Notes under the pieces: generated by a model | The model's database searches: none | The model's input: only the letters and a program-made list of their open reading frames with translations | What the model was told of the DNA's origin: nothing | NCBI RefSeq assembly: GCF_040784935.1 | Contig: NZ_CP160680.1 | Location: 5,127,802-5,191,801, forward strand | Reading direction: 5' to 3' | DNA: 64,000 nucleotides | Source: Lewinella sp. LCG006 | GTDB lineage: Bacteria; Bacteroidota; Bacteroidia; Chitinophagales; Saprospiraceae | Part shown: positions 26,810 through 35,299 of the stretch, piece by piece | Position numbering within the stretch: the stretch's first letter is position 1 | Layout of the letters: each line of letters begins with the position of its first letter | Program-made: the position numbers and the translations under genes

Positions 26810-29800
26810 GTAGTTGTAGCTTGATGATCGTACCGATAATTTTACCATTGTCATCACGAGGTTCCTCTACCTGGAGTTCATATCCGGGATGATTGAGTAT
26901 TTCTAAACGACGCTGGGTGATGGTAATTCCCAGTGATTTGTGACGGTAAATACTCTTGTTTTGTAATTTTTGCGCTTTAGTGGTACTAATGCCGGGGCCA
27001 TTGTCGCTGATGGTTACTAACAAATAATCATCTCGGTCTTGGTAGTTGACACTGATTTTACCCCCTTCTTTTTTGCCCTCCATTCCGTGCAGCACTGCAT
27101 TTTCTACGAAGGGCTGTACGAGCATAGGAGGGAGCTGTACCCAATCGGGTTCCAGAGAGCTATCCAGCGTGATCTCGTAGTCAAAGCTATCGTGAAAACG
27201 AATTTTTTCAAGAGAAAGATAATTGTTGAGCAAATCAAGTTCGTCTTTGAGGCTTACCTGCTCTTCGTGAGAGGCTTCTAGTGCCGACCTGATCAGGAGA
27301 GAGAAGCGGGAAATCATTTTTATCGCGTTTTCCTGCTCGGTTTTTCCGCCAATGATCATCCCCTGAATGGTACTCATGCAGTTGAAAATAAAATGGGGAT
27401 TCATTTGTGCGCGGTAGGCTTGTTGGCGTAAAGCATCGATTTCTTTGGCCATTTTTGCTTTTTCACCTTGTTGACGAAGGCGCTGAATATAAGCGTTGAC
27501 CAGCATGTAGCCCGTCCCTAGAATAATGACTAAAGCCAGTGTTTTTACCCAGGCCAGCTGCCAGAATGGAGGGGCAATAGTAAAAGAAGCCTCTTGGTGT
27601 GGCCGATAAGATTGGCCAGGAATAATTACCTCAATCTCCATTGAGTAGCTACCTGGATTCAAGCTGGTTAGCATCAGTTCCTTGCTATTGGTAGTGATCC
27701 ATGCTTGATCAGGATTTAGGCGATAGCGATAGCGGAGCTTGCCCATGTAGCGGAAATCCAGGTAGTAGAAAACGAATCGTAAAGTATTGTCTTGGTAGGA
27801 TAAACTAGGATTTTGTTTTAAGTCGAGCAAAGACTGATTGAGGTAGACTTCGTAGAGAAAGTTTGCAGGAGGGGCTGTCGGCTTAGCATCGTACAAGGGG
27901 AGCAGTGCTACACCTTTACTGGTGGTGATGGCTATTTGGTCTGCCCAAATATCTAGGTCGTTGATGTTGTTGGCCGGTAGGCCAAATGCGGTACTATAGG
28001 TAGTGATCGTTATTGAGTCTCCTTGGAAAGTGATTCTGTTTGCACCATTCTGGCTGCCAGTCCATATTTGCCCCTTGGGATCGACAATTAGGTGGGTAAT
28101 GGTATTACTGTTCAAGCCATCTGCCATTGTTAGAAAGCGGATGTGATCTTTGCTTTGATTGATAATAGCCAGCCCTTTGCCGTGGGTCGCAGCAATGATT
28201 TGGCCCGCAGGCAAAACTTCCAATTCGTTTATTCTGATGTTAAGACTGTCGGTGACGGGGTAATGGAGCGTTGATTTTTTCTGGAGGTCATAGAAATAGA
28301 GGCCGTTCATATCACCAATGGCCATCTCATGATCTGAGGTTTGAACAAGACAACGGATACGCGATTTGTTTTCTAAGGAGAGGGACTGGATAATTGATAT
28401 TTCCTGGTCTTCCATTAACAGCTTTAAGAGTACTGCTCGGTTCTGGTATTCTGTCGCCCAAAGCTGATGACGATTAACTATATCCTGTTTGAGCTGGCCT
28501 ATCCTAAGGTTAGCAGCTTGAATATTATTGGGACGTACATGCGAAAGTTTATTCCAATGTGTATTCCAGAATTGAAAAAAAGGATAAAGGAAAAACATCT
28601 TTTGGTCAGGATGATAGGTGATTTTTTCTACGCCTTGTTTTTCATCTGGAGCCAGAAAAGGGGAGTAGCTGCCATCTTTACTCAGGGTGACTAAGTCACC
28701 GTTTTCAAACATCGCTAAAGCATCCTCTTTTGAATAGGGGGCTAGTTGGCTAAGTTGTTGATCAATTTCATTGTTGTAATTGTTGTGGAGAATTTGCACC
28801 TCAATACAGGGTAAATAAAAAATACCATCTTCCAAAGTAGCTACCCATATTCCTCCTTGATTATCTTCAAGTAAATGAGAGACGGTATAGCCCTGGAAAA
28901 AAGTCTGTTCTGGTTTCCCGTCCAATACATTGGCCAAATCCTTGAATAACAATAATCCTGACTTAGCATTAAGTCCCAATAAAATTCGCCCATTCTTTAG
29001 TTGAGCTAAAGAGTTGATACTGGGTAGTTTAGGGCTGTGGATGCTGAAATTGCCATCATTGTTGATTAAGAGGAGATAGTCGATGTATTCGAGTAAAAAT
29101 TGGTCATTGGCAAGCGGAAAAAACTGATGCCCGTGAACGTCGCGTAGATCTTTGTTGGCATTGTTGAGAATATTAACAGGGATCATTAAGGTCGTGTCCC
29201 TACCGTTGGGGCGAATCAGATCAAAAGGCAACCTCTGCTTTCGCAAATAGCTGTTGATTTTGTCCCCTTTCTCTTCACTGGTATTAGGGGGCAGTTCTTC
29301 AAACAATAAGGCTGAATTTTCTATGAGAAAAGCTCCGAGAGAGGAGAATAGCGCAGGGCCTCTGAGGTTGGAATGCCCATTACTGGTAATGCTTAAGATA
29401 CCAAGGTTTGAGAGTGATGCATACAGTGTTCCTTGTTGGTCAACGGCGAACTCTCTTACGAGATAATACTTGTTCCGATGCTCCTGTAGGAGGTAGTTGT
29501 ATTCGTAGGCTGCAATGGTATCTGCACGATGGATATAAAAGTTACCGGAAAAAGTACTCATCCAAATCCACCCCCGGTGATCTTCGTGCATGAAAAGCAC
29601 CGTTTTATCAAGCAGCCCTTCTTCGGTACCGTAGTTCTTGAATTCGTAGCCATCAAAGCGGCTGACGCCATTATCGGTTGATATCCAGATGTAACCCTCA
29701 CGGTCCTGAATGACTTCATAACATTCAGAGCTGGGCAACCCATTTTCGGTGGTGTAATGAAAAAAAGAAGGTTGGGTGGATTGTCCAGGCAATAAGCTAT

Positions 29801-29864
29801 TGAAGCCTAAGCTAAGGGCGAGGAAAAAGATGTTTCGGAAGACGCTGGAGTAGGGTGATTTCAT
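26799..29864 (-). CDS. hybrid propeller sensor histidine kinase (LytS-type), paralogue 2
   Basis: 1021 residues from ATG 29864. A signal peptide is followed by two-component-regulator propeller (Reg_prop) repeats across about 700 residues, opening with YTTENGLPSSECYEVIQD and GYIWISTDNGVSRFDG. A Y_Y_Y-type beta-sandwich with YRYRLNPDQAW precedes one membrane segment near residue 770. The cytoplasmic His_kinase domain has MNPHFIFN (His824), then HATPase with PPMLVQPFVENAVLHG and DNGPGI. It lacks the receiver/AraC modules of classical hybrid systems, so it needs a separate regulator; the LytTR protein at 33354-34106 is the natural candidate. It starts 10 bases after its paralogue ends. Confidence 0.92.
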   Translation of the reverse strand: MKSPYSSVFRNIFFLALSLGFNSLLPGQSTQPSFFHYTTENGLPSSECYEVIQDREGYIWISTDNGVSRFDGYEFKNYGTEEGLLDKTVLFMHEDHRGWIWMSTFSGNFYIHRADTIAAYEYNYLLQEHRNKYYLVREFAVDQQGTLYASLSNLGILSITSNGHSNLRGPALFSSLGAFLIENSALLFEELPPNTSEEKGDKINSYLRKQRLPFDLIRPNGRDTTLMIPVNILNNANKDLRDVHGHQFFPLANDQFLLEYIDYLLLINNDGNFSIHSPKLPSINSLAQLKNGRILLGLNAKSGLLLFKDLANVLDGKPEQTFFQGYTVSHLLEDNQGGIWVATLEDGIFYLPCIEVQILHNNYNNEIDQQLSQLAPYSKEDALAMFENGDLVTLSKDGSYSPFLAPDEKQGVEKITYHPDQKMFFLYPFFQFWNTHWNKLSHVRPNNIQAANLRIGQLKQDIVNRHQLWATEYQNRAVLLKLLMEDQEISIIQSLSLENKSRIRCLVQTSDHEMAIGDMNGLYFYDLQKKSTLHYPVTDSLNIRINELEVLPAGQIIAATHGKGLAIINQSKDHIRFLTMADGLNSNTITHLIVDPKGQIWTGSQNGANRITFQGDSITITTYSTAFGLPANNINDLDIWADQIAITTSKGVALLPLYDAKPTAPPANFLYEVYLNQSLLDLKQNPSLSYQDNTLRFVFYYLDFRYMGKLRYRYRLNPDQAWITTNSKELMLTSLNPGSYSMEIEVIIPGQSYRPHQEASFTIAPPFWQLAWVKTLALVIILGTGYMLVNAYIQRLRQQGEKAKMAKEIDALRQQAYRAQMNPHFIFNCMSTIQGMIIGGKTEQENAIKMISRFSLLIRSALEASHEEQVSLKDELDLLNNYLSLEKIRFHDSFDYEITLDSSLEPDWVQLPPMLVQPFVENAVLHGMEGKKEGGKISVNYQDRDDYLLVTISDNGPGISTTKAQKLQNKSIYRHKSLGITITQRRLEILNHPGYELQVEEPRDDNGKIIGTIIKLQLPIS

Positions 29865-29874
29865 AGCTGGCGGC

Positions 29875-32800
29875 TTAACTGAAAACAGGAATGTTAATCG
29901 TAACCGTTGTGCCAAGTGTTTTTCCCTGGTCATCCTTTGGTTCTTCGATCTGGAAATGGTAGTCTTTATGATTAAGAATTTCCAATCGCCGCTGGGTAAT
30001 GGTCATCCCCAATGATTTGTGTTGGTATTTGCTTTTGTTTTTTTGTTTTTGAGCCTTGGTGACACTAATGCCGGGGCCATTGTCGATGATTTTTACTTGG
30101 AGTTCTGTTGCTTTTTGTTCGTATCGGATAATGATTATTCCATCTCCCTTCTTTTGTTCCATGCCGTGCAAGACGGCATTTTCCACGAAGGGTTGCACGA
30201 GCATTGGCGGCAGCCTAATCCAATCCGGATCCAAATCTGGCGCGACTTCAATAGAATAAGAAAAATTGTGATTAAAGCGGATTTTTTCCAGGGATAAGTA
30301 ATTTTCCAAAAGGCTTACTTCTTCCTCCAGGCTTAGTGTTTCCGCTTCCGAAAATTCTAAAGACATGCGAATCAGGCGGGAGAAGTTGGCCAGCATTTTT
30401 ACCGCCTGATCTTGGTCGTGATAGTCACCAATGATCATCCCCTGAATGGTACTCATGCAGTTGAAAATAAAATGGGGGTTCATTTGTGCGCGGTAGGCTT
30501 GTTGCTTGAGTTGGCTTACTTGCTCTTGCAGTGCAATGCGTTCTTTTTCCTTGGCCAGTTCCTTCATTCTGCGGATGAAAATGGCGTAACTGATCAAAAA
30601 AACGATAAAAATAACAATGGCAATAAACCAGATGGTTTGCCAGAAAGGTGGAGCAATCAGGATACTTAATGGTTGGGCAGTGACCCATTGGCCAGACTTA
30701 TCCCTGGCCTGGATTTCCAGAAGATATTCATCTGAATTCAGGTTGAGTAAATCAAGGGTGTTGTTTTTAGTATATACCCATTGGTCATCCGGTTTTAAGC
30801 GAAAGCGATAATCTATTTTTCCAGATTGAGAATAATCAAGGAAATGGTAAGCGAGTTGGATGTTTCTCTCCTCCCAGCTCAATGATTGAAGATTACGGTG
30901 ATGAATAGGGCTCCCGTTTAATAGGATATCATGGATATAAACAGGGGGGGGAGCAGGCTGATTTATTTGGGCAGGATTAATTTTTGTAATATGGTACTGA
31001 GAGAGTACGAACAAGTCTTCTCCGAGAAAGGCAATGTCACTAATCTCTTCATTAGGAATACCGTCCTTTTTAGAAAAAATGTAGTTTTTCTCGATGCCCT
31101 CTTTTAAAGGAATACGATTGATACCTTTGCTACTAACCGCCCAAAGGATGTCGTTTTTTACGTATACATGGCTAATGGTGTTGGCGTCAAGCCCTTCTCT
31201 TTCTGACCAGATGGTCAAAGAATCTCCTCGCAGCAAGTAAATACCACTACCCCTGGTGGCCACTACGATCCCACCTCCTGGTATACTACAAATGTCTTCC
31301 ACTCTCTCCTTGTAAATTGAATGACCAGACATTGCTATCAGTGGGGCTTGTGTATCCGCAAGCTGAAACAAGCCATCCAATGCACCTACCCATACTTTTT
31401 CGGGAGTCTCTTCTACAAGAGCGGTGAGTTTATTGCTGCCCCGTAAAGGATAGAATTGTGAAATAAGAAGCTCCTCGTTTTCAAAGGCAAATTTGTATAA
31501 ACCGCGTGAGGCATGTAGACCCCAGAAGCTATGAGGTACCAATGCAGGAATAAGCTTTTTGATAGCCAAGCCCACCCAAAGTTTATTAGAAGTGGAATAA
31601 GTGGTAAAGAGTTGCCAGCTATTCCCGCTCCAGTATTTGAGAGGCGAAGCACTTAGAAGTGGGAGCTTGGGTATGGTTAGAAGTCCGGCAACACTATTCA
31701 TGTTGTCTAAAAAAGAATGCTTCTGGACTTGTAAAAGTGTATCAATCAGGAAGACCGATCCTGAGGCCTGGGCAACAAAAATTCCCTGGTCTTCGCTGGC
31801 ACTAATGCTCGTCATGAGGTCTCCTTCCTTCTGCGGACTGATATTGATCGTCAGATTTTTTGGTGCTGGTGCATAAAAGACACCATTCTCAAGCGTCGTT
31901 ATCCACAATCCCTCCCATTGATCTTTGAATACATGGGTAACCGTATGTCCTTTCAGTAAAATAGTAGATGGATTGTTATTGAGAAATTCCGTGACTGAAT
32001 TAAATACTTTTAGTCCTTCCAAAAGATTATATCCTACGTAGATGATCCCTTGATCATCGGTGTAAACACAGTTAATGTAGCCTGGAGAGTGGCCGGTAAA
32101 ATATTGCTCCATGCCTGGCTTTGGTAAGTAGTAGAGGGAGTCCAGGTGTTGAATAATGATGCCTTGTGCGAGGGGAAAGGTATAAGCCCGGCTTCCTCCT
32201 TGCTGTTTTGCTGCATCTTTTTGGTTAGCTGGGAATTGGTAAATTATGGGTTCTTTTCCTTTGTCAAATAAGGTGAGTTGGAAAATATTATTGTCGTACC
32301 ACCATGCTAAGTAATCCTCGCCCTCTTCTTTTGTCATATCTGCCAATTCGTAGGACATGTGGAGTGGAAAATTGGTTTCACTATCATAGTAAATACTGAA
32401 ATAGTCTTCTGCAACGCAAGAGGTGAGGTTTAGAATAATTTCCCCCGTTGTTGTGATAAGTGCTCTGGCATACCCTCGCAGGCCTAGCTCTAAATCGCCG
32501 TTTTCGTGTACCCTGAAATTATCAACCAGATAATACTTATTTCTTATATCCTGTAAGCGAGTATTGTATTCATAAGCGGCAATCGTATCACCCCGGTGTA
32601 TGTAGAGGTTGCCGGAAAAAGTACTCATCCAGATCCAACCGCGGTGGTCTTCTTGAAGCTGGAGTACTGTTTTGTCGATCAGGCCCTCTTCTGTTCCGTA
32701 ATTGTTAAATTCGTAACCATTAAATCTACTTACACCGTTATCGGTTGATATCCAAATATATCCTTTGCGGTCTTGGATGACTTCATAACATTCAGAGCTG

Positions 32801-32934
32801 GGCAACCCATTTTCAGTGGTGTAATGAAAAAAAGAAGGTTGAACCGACTGAGCGATCGTCAAGCCTGAACTTAACAGCAGGTTGATAAGCCAAAAGATGC
32901 GTTGAACGCTTGATATGGGCAGAGAGCCATGCAT
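29875..32934 (-). CDS. hybrid propeller sensor histidine kinase (LytS-type), paralogue 1
   Basis: 1019 residues from ATG 32934 (the frame is open to an upstream start at 32982, but the signal peptide begins at this ATG). Same architecture as the downstream paralogue: signal peptide ending near LTIAQS, Reg_prop propeller repeats, Y_Y_Y domain (YRFRLKPDDQW), one membrane segment near residues 764-787, a short coiled linker, MNPHFIFN (His821), and HATPase with PPMLVQPFVENAVLHG and DNGPGIS. The propeller is divergent while the first ~60 residues and the kinase core are nearly identical in DNA. Such propeller sensors usually bind extracellular ligands, often glycans, in Bacteroidota. It is transcribed ahead of the paralogue. 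Confidence 0.92.
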   Translation of the reverse strand: MHGSLPISSVQRIFWLINLLLSSGLTIAQSVQPSFFHYTTENGLPSSECYEVIQDRKGYIWISTDNGVSRFNGYEFNNYGTEEGLIDKTVLQLQEDHRGWIWMSTFSGNLYIHRGDTIAAYEYNTRLQDIRNKYYLVDNFRVHENGDLELGLRGYARALITTTGEIILNLTSCVAEDYFSIYYDSETNFPLHMSYELADMTKEEGEDYLAWWYDNNIFQLTLFDKGKEPIIYQFPANQKDAAKQQGGSRAYTFPLAQGIIIQHLDSLYYLPKPGMEQYFTGHSPGYINCVYTDDQGIIYVGYNLLEGLKVFNSVTEFLNNNPSTILLKGHTVTHVFKDQWEGLWITTLENGVFYAPAPKNLTINISPQKEGDLMTSISASEDQGIFVAQASGSVFLIDTLLQVQKHSFLDNMNSVAGLLTIPKLPLLSASPLKYWSGNSWQLFTTYSTSNKLWVGLAIKKLIPALVPHSFWGLHASRGLYKFAFENEELLISQFYPLRGSNKLTALVEETPEKVWVGALDGLFQLADTQAPLIAMSGHSIYKERVEDICSIPGGGIVVATRGSGIYLLRGDSLTIWSEREGLDANTISHVYVKNDILWAVSSKGINRIPLKEGIEKNYIFSKKDGIPNEEISDIAFLGEDLFVLSQYHITKINPAQINQPAPPPVYIHDILLNGSPIHHRNLQSLSWEERNIQLAYHFLDYSQSGKIDYRFRLKPDDQWVYTKNNTLDLLNLNSDEYLLEIQARDKSGQWVTAQPLSILIAPPFWQTIWFIAIVIFIVFLISYAIFIRRMKELAKEKERIALQEQVSQLKQQAYRAQMNPHFIFNCMSTIQGMIIGDYHDQDQAVKMLANFSRLIRMSLEFSEAETLSLEEEVSLLENYLSLEKIRFNHNFSYSIEVAPDLDPDWIRLPPMLVQPFVENAVLHGMEQKKGDGIIIIRYEQKATELQVKIIDNGPGISVTKAQKQKNKSKYQHKSLGMTITQRRLEILNHKDYHFQIEEPKDDQGKTLGTTVTINIPVFS

Positions 32935-33196
32935 TGTCTTCCTCGCGCGAGTAGTTGTGGTTTGTAAAGTAAAGCGTAACACAAAGTAATACAGGCGTTT
33001 TTTAGGTGCCCCATTGGTTTGCTTGTGTTATGCCAAGGTGAAAATAAGGATTCTTTTGGTATTGTGGTGGGAGATAAAAATCGGCTGTTGGTAGCAATTA
33101 CAGAATTCAAGACCATGGCTTCTGAATTCAAGATGATAGGTTCCGAATCTCCGATAGAAGAAATGAATTTTTTTTTTCAGGTTACATTTGTAAGGT

Positions 33197-33345
33197 AAGC
33201 AGGAAGATAATAACCCCGATTTTTACAACTCTCCTGACAAAATGCTTGCGAAACGCGCTTTCTCAAAAAAAAGCACTTTCTCTGACAATTAGCCTTCCGA
33301 TTAAGTAGCAACCCACTAGTGGTTGTTGCTTAATTGGTTTTTTAG
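33197..33345 (+). ncRNA. candidate small RNA (promoter-like box plus terminator)
   Basis: TACATTTG at 33183-33190, the same -7 box as the tRNA-Arg gene, is followed about 150 bases later by a terminator-like hairpin. That hairpin (33301-33313 with 33321-33333) is a 13-bp stem with two G.T pairs and is followed by TTGGTTTTTT. The two wobble pairs are stable only in the plus-strand RNA; on the minus strand they become A.C mismatches. No ORF of useful size lies between. A matching -33 TTG is not obvious. It would run antisense to nothing and lies opposite to the flanking genes. Confidence 0.35.
33301..33345 (+). terminator. hairpin with T-tract, plus-strand orientation
   Basis: The arms TTAAGTAGCAACC and GGTTGTTGCTTAA pair over 13 positions with two G.T wobbles, then TTGGTTTTTT. 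The minus-strand LytTR gene also ends just beyond it (stop at 33354), so it might serve both strands, but it is weaker on the minus strand. Confidence 0.55.
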
Positions 33346-33353
33346 AACAGCGT

Positions 33354-34106
33354 TTAAAAATTTTTTATCTTTTTGATAAACTCCTCTCTTCTGGCCCGGG
33401 CTAAAGGTACGGGAGTTTTGTCACGCATGATGATTGTACCACCGTCCTGAAATAAATAACTGGAAACCCACCGAAAATTGATGATATGCGACTGATGACA
33501 GCGAAAAAAGGTGCTTACAGGGAGCATTTTGGCAAAGTCACCAATGTTTTTTGCGACTGTTATTACGGCTTGATTTTTACTGTGAAAGGCAGTAGTCCCC
33601 CGGTCGGAACTCAGACGCATCAGTTCTGCTAAAGGAATAAAATGGTAGCCCTGCTCATTGTTTACTATGATGGTCTCAGGTTCCTTCTTTTCCCAATCTT
33701 CGCGCATGGCCTGCAAGCGGCCCGTTAACTGATGATTATTCTTTTCCTTCAGGCACTTTTGTACAACAGCAATAAGCCGATCAGGGTCGATAGGTTTTAA
33801 GAGGTAATCTAGTGCACTGTATTGAAAAGCCTGAATCGCATACTGGTCATAAGCAGTAACAAAGACCAGCTGAAAATCGTGGGTCTTAAGCATCTCCAAC
33901 AGGTCGAAGCCCGTGTGTTGTCCAATGCGAATATCAAGGAATACAATCTCTGGTTCCAACTGATGGATCAGTTTGCCTGCATCAATAATGTTGGCTGCTT
34001 CACCAACGATAAGGACTTCCGGGCAATACATTTTCAGGATACGGGAAAGGGTAATACGGGCGGTCGTTTCGTCGTCGATCAAGAGTGCTCTCAAGCTGTT
34101 TTTCAT
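33354..34106 (-). CDS. LytTR-family response regulator
   Basis: 250 residues. Receiver domain about 5-125 with the acidic pair at 11-12 (LIDDE), phospho-acceptor Asp58 (VFLDIRIG), Thr/Ala (VTAYDQYA) and Lys (LLKPID). A LytTR DNA-binding domain covers about 150-248, with FFRCHQSHIINFRWV and the terminal LARARREEF segment. LytS-type kinases such as the two encoded downstream normally pair with LytTR regulators, so this is their likely partner. It is encoded first in the direction of transcription, with a 419-base gap before the first kinase. Confidence 0.94.
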   Translation of the reverse strand: MKNSLRALLIDDETTARITLSRILKMYCPEVLIVGEAANIIDAGKLIHQLEPEIVFLDIRIGQHTGFDLLEMLKTHDFQLVFVTAYDQYAIQAFQYSALDYLLKPIDPDRLIAVVQKCLKEKNNHQLTGRLQAMREDWEKKEPETIIVNNEQGYHFIPLAELMRLSSDRGTTAFHSKNQAVITVAKNIGDFAKMLPVSTFFRCHQSHIINFRWVSSYLFQDGGTIIMRDKTPVPLARARREEFIKKIKNF

Positions 34107-34341
34107 GCTAGTATTATGTGTTCAGGTCAGCAAAGCGCAGAGAGGTTGTCATTCTACGGTAGGTAGTAGTGAGTAGCTACTAACCAAGCGGAGCAAGATA
34201 GGTGATTTTTTTTGGTTTTGAGAATTTGGCGGTTGGTTAGTTTGATGTTGTTAAAAGAAGTTCAGCCCGCAGCTGTTTAACCAACCAACCTTTACACCTT
34301 TACACCCTTACACCTTTCCACCATTCCAACCCTCACACCCG
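34107..34341. other. intergenic region with short repeats
   Basis: It holds an inverted repeat GGTTGGTTA (34231-34239) / TAACCAACC (34278-34286), then a low-complexity run built from CTTTACAC and related units (about 34290-34340). Similar GGTTGG/CCAACC and CACCCC strings occur at 42641-42775 and 58005-58055. No gene is visible. Confidence 0.45.
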
Positions 34342-35037
34342 CTAACCCGGCAAAAAAGCCACCAATTCACAATAGCCAAAAAACTTCCCATTACGATCAA
34401 AGACCTCTCGTCGGATGACACCGATAGAGGGGGCGAACCAGTCGCGAAGCCGAAAGCGTTTGCGTACCAGTTGGGTCACCCAAAGTTCGTAGGCCATGGC
34501 TACGCAGGGAAAGCCACCCGCTGGTGTGTTGAGGTCTTCCTGGTCGAGAATATGTACGGGGCCGATGGCGAGGTCAATTTCCAATACTTGTACCCCGTTG
34601 CTAAAACCAGTGATATGGGAGTATGACTGAGGAATGCTATCCCCTGAATGCAGCCCAATGGGTAAGCGCCAACCATTCTCTTCGGTGCGCAACTCAAAGC
34701 CCGCCAGGGAACTGAGCATGTCAGGCGTGAGTTTGGAGAGCAGATCCAATGACAGGCCACGATCTGTACATTGTACCTCGTATTGCCCCTGGTAGACAGT
34801 ATCCTGGAAAGCATTGATAATAACCATTTTCAAACGGCTTATATCAGCGGTAGCGCCAGGCGCTATCACCTGGTGGTAAGTACGAAAACTTGGCTTTTGG
34901 TTGTCGCCATACCATTGGTAAACCCATTGCCGCCCCAGGGGGTATTCGACAATACTGGTACAATCGTTTTGTGCCTGCCCCACCAGGCAAGCACCAGCCA
35001 GTAATAGGCAGGAGGTGAGTAGTTTTCTCAAGGACAA
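34342..35037 (-). CDS. secreted protein, DUF3108-like
   Basis: 231 residues beginning at TTG 35037. A signal peptide (LLTSCLLLAGACLVGQAQ) is followed by a ~205-residue beta-rich domain opening with YPLGRQWVYQWYGD. The overall look (secreted, YPLxxG near the start, repeated short strands) resembles the DUF3108/TapB-like group, of unknown function. An ATG at 35047 opens a different frame and cannot start this protein. A minus-strand promoter box at 35050-35057 would put the transcript start near 35043, which favours the TTG. No partner gene is adjacent. Confidence 0.65.
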   Translation of the reverse strand: MSLRKLLTSCLLLAGACLVGQAQNDCTSIVEYPLGRQWVYQWYGDNQKPSFRTYHQVIAPGATADISRLKMVIINAFQDTVYQGQYEVQCTDRGLSLDLLSKLTPDMLSSLAGFELRTEENGWRLPIGLHSGDSIPQSYSHITGFSNGVQVLEIDLAIGPVHILDQEDLNTPAGGFPCVAMAYELWVTQLVRKRFRLRDWFAPSIGVIRREVFDRNGKFFGYCELVAFLPG

Positions 35038-35049
35038 CGAATTTCATCC

Positions 35050-35057
35050 CAAAAATA
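35050..35057 (-). promoter_or_regulatory. TATTTTTG -7 box for the secreted protein gene
   Basis: An exact TAnnTTTG match on the minus strand, 12 bases before the TTG start. A TTG lies 24 bases further upstream, longer than the usual spacing. It lies back to back with the plus-strand tRNA promoter. Confidence 0.5.
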
Positions 35058-35101
35058 GGTCTTTTTTGGGATAAGGGCTTTCAATTGTAAAATAGAAACT
35101 C

Positions 35102-35109
35102 TACATTTG
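35102..35109 (+). promoter_or_regulatory. TACATTTG -7 box of tRNA-Arg
   Basis: An exact TAnnTTTG match about 67 bases ahead of the tRNA. A TTG at 35085-35087 lies 14 bases upstream, shorter than the consensus spacing. Confidence 0.5.
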
Positions 35110-35176
35110 TGCCCGCTGCCAAATAAAGGAACCAAATCACAGGATTTGTTGTCTTTAAAAGAGGAGCACACTCGCC

Positions 35177-35248
35177 GGTCCCGTAGTACAACGGATAGTA
35201 TATAGGTTTCCGGAGCCTAAGATGGTGGTTCGATTCCACCCGGGATCA
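35177..35248 (+). tRNA. tRNA-Arg (anticodon CCG)
   Basis: The 72-base cloverleaf can be folded by hand. The acceptor stem GGTCCCG pairs with CGGGATC (one G.T). The anticodon stem TAGGT/GCCTA encloses loop TTCCGGA, giving anticodon CCG, which reads CGG (Arg). The T arm is GGTGG-TTCGATT-CCACC. The discriminator base is A, and CCA is not encoded. It has its own promoter-like box and a strong terminator, so it is a single-gene transcript. Confidence 0.95.
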
Positions 35249-35251
35249 CAG

Positions 35252-35288
35252 AAGCGTAAATCAGCAGCATGCTGGTTTGCGCTTTTTT
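35252..35288 (+). terminator. rho-independent terminator after tRNA-Arg
   Basis: A 14-bp stem with two G.T pairs (35252-35265 with 35271-35284), 5-base loop, then six T. It starts 4 bases after the tRNA. Confidence 0.85.
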
Positions 35289-35299
35289 GTTGGTCTTAG

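Larger units (their letters stand above)
32935..33353. other. 419-base gap between LytTR regulator and sensor kinases
   Basis: No coding frame is convincing here. The plus strand carries a promoter-like TACATTTG at 33183-33190 and a hairpin-plus-T-tract at 33301-33345, described separately as a candidate small RNA. I found no exact minus-strand TAnnTTTG for the kinase genes. Confidence 0.5.
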
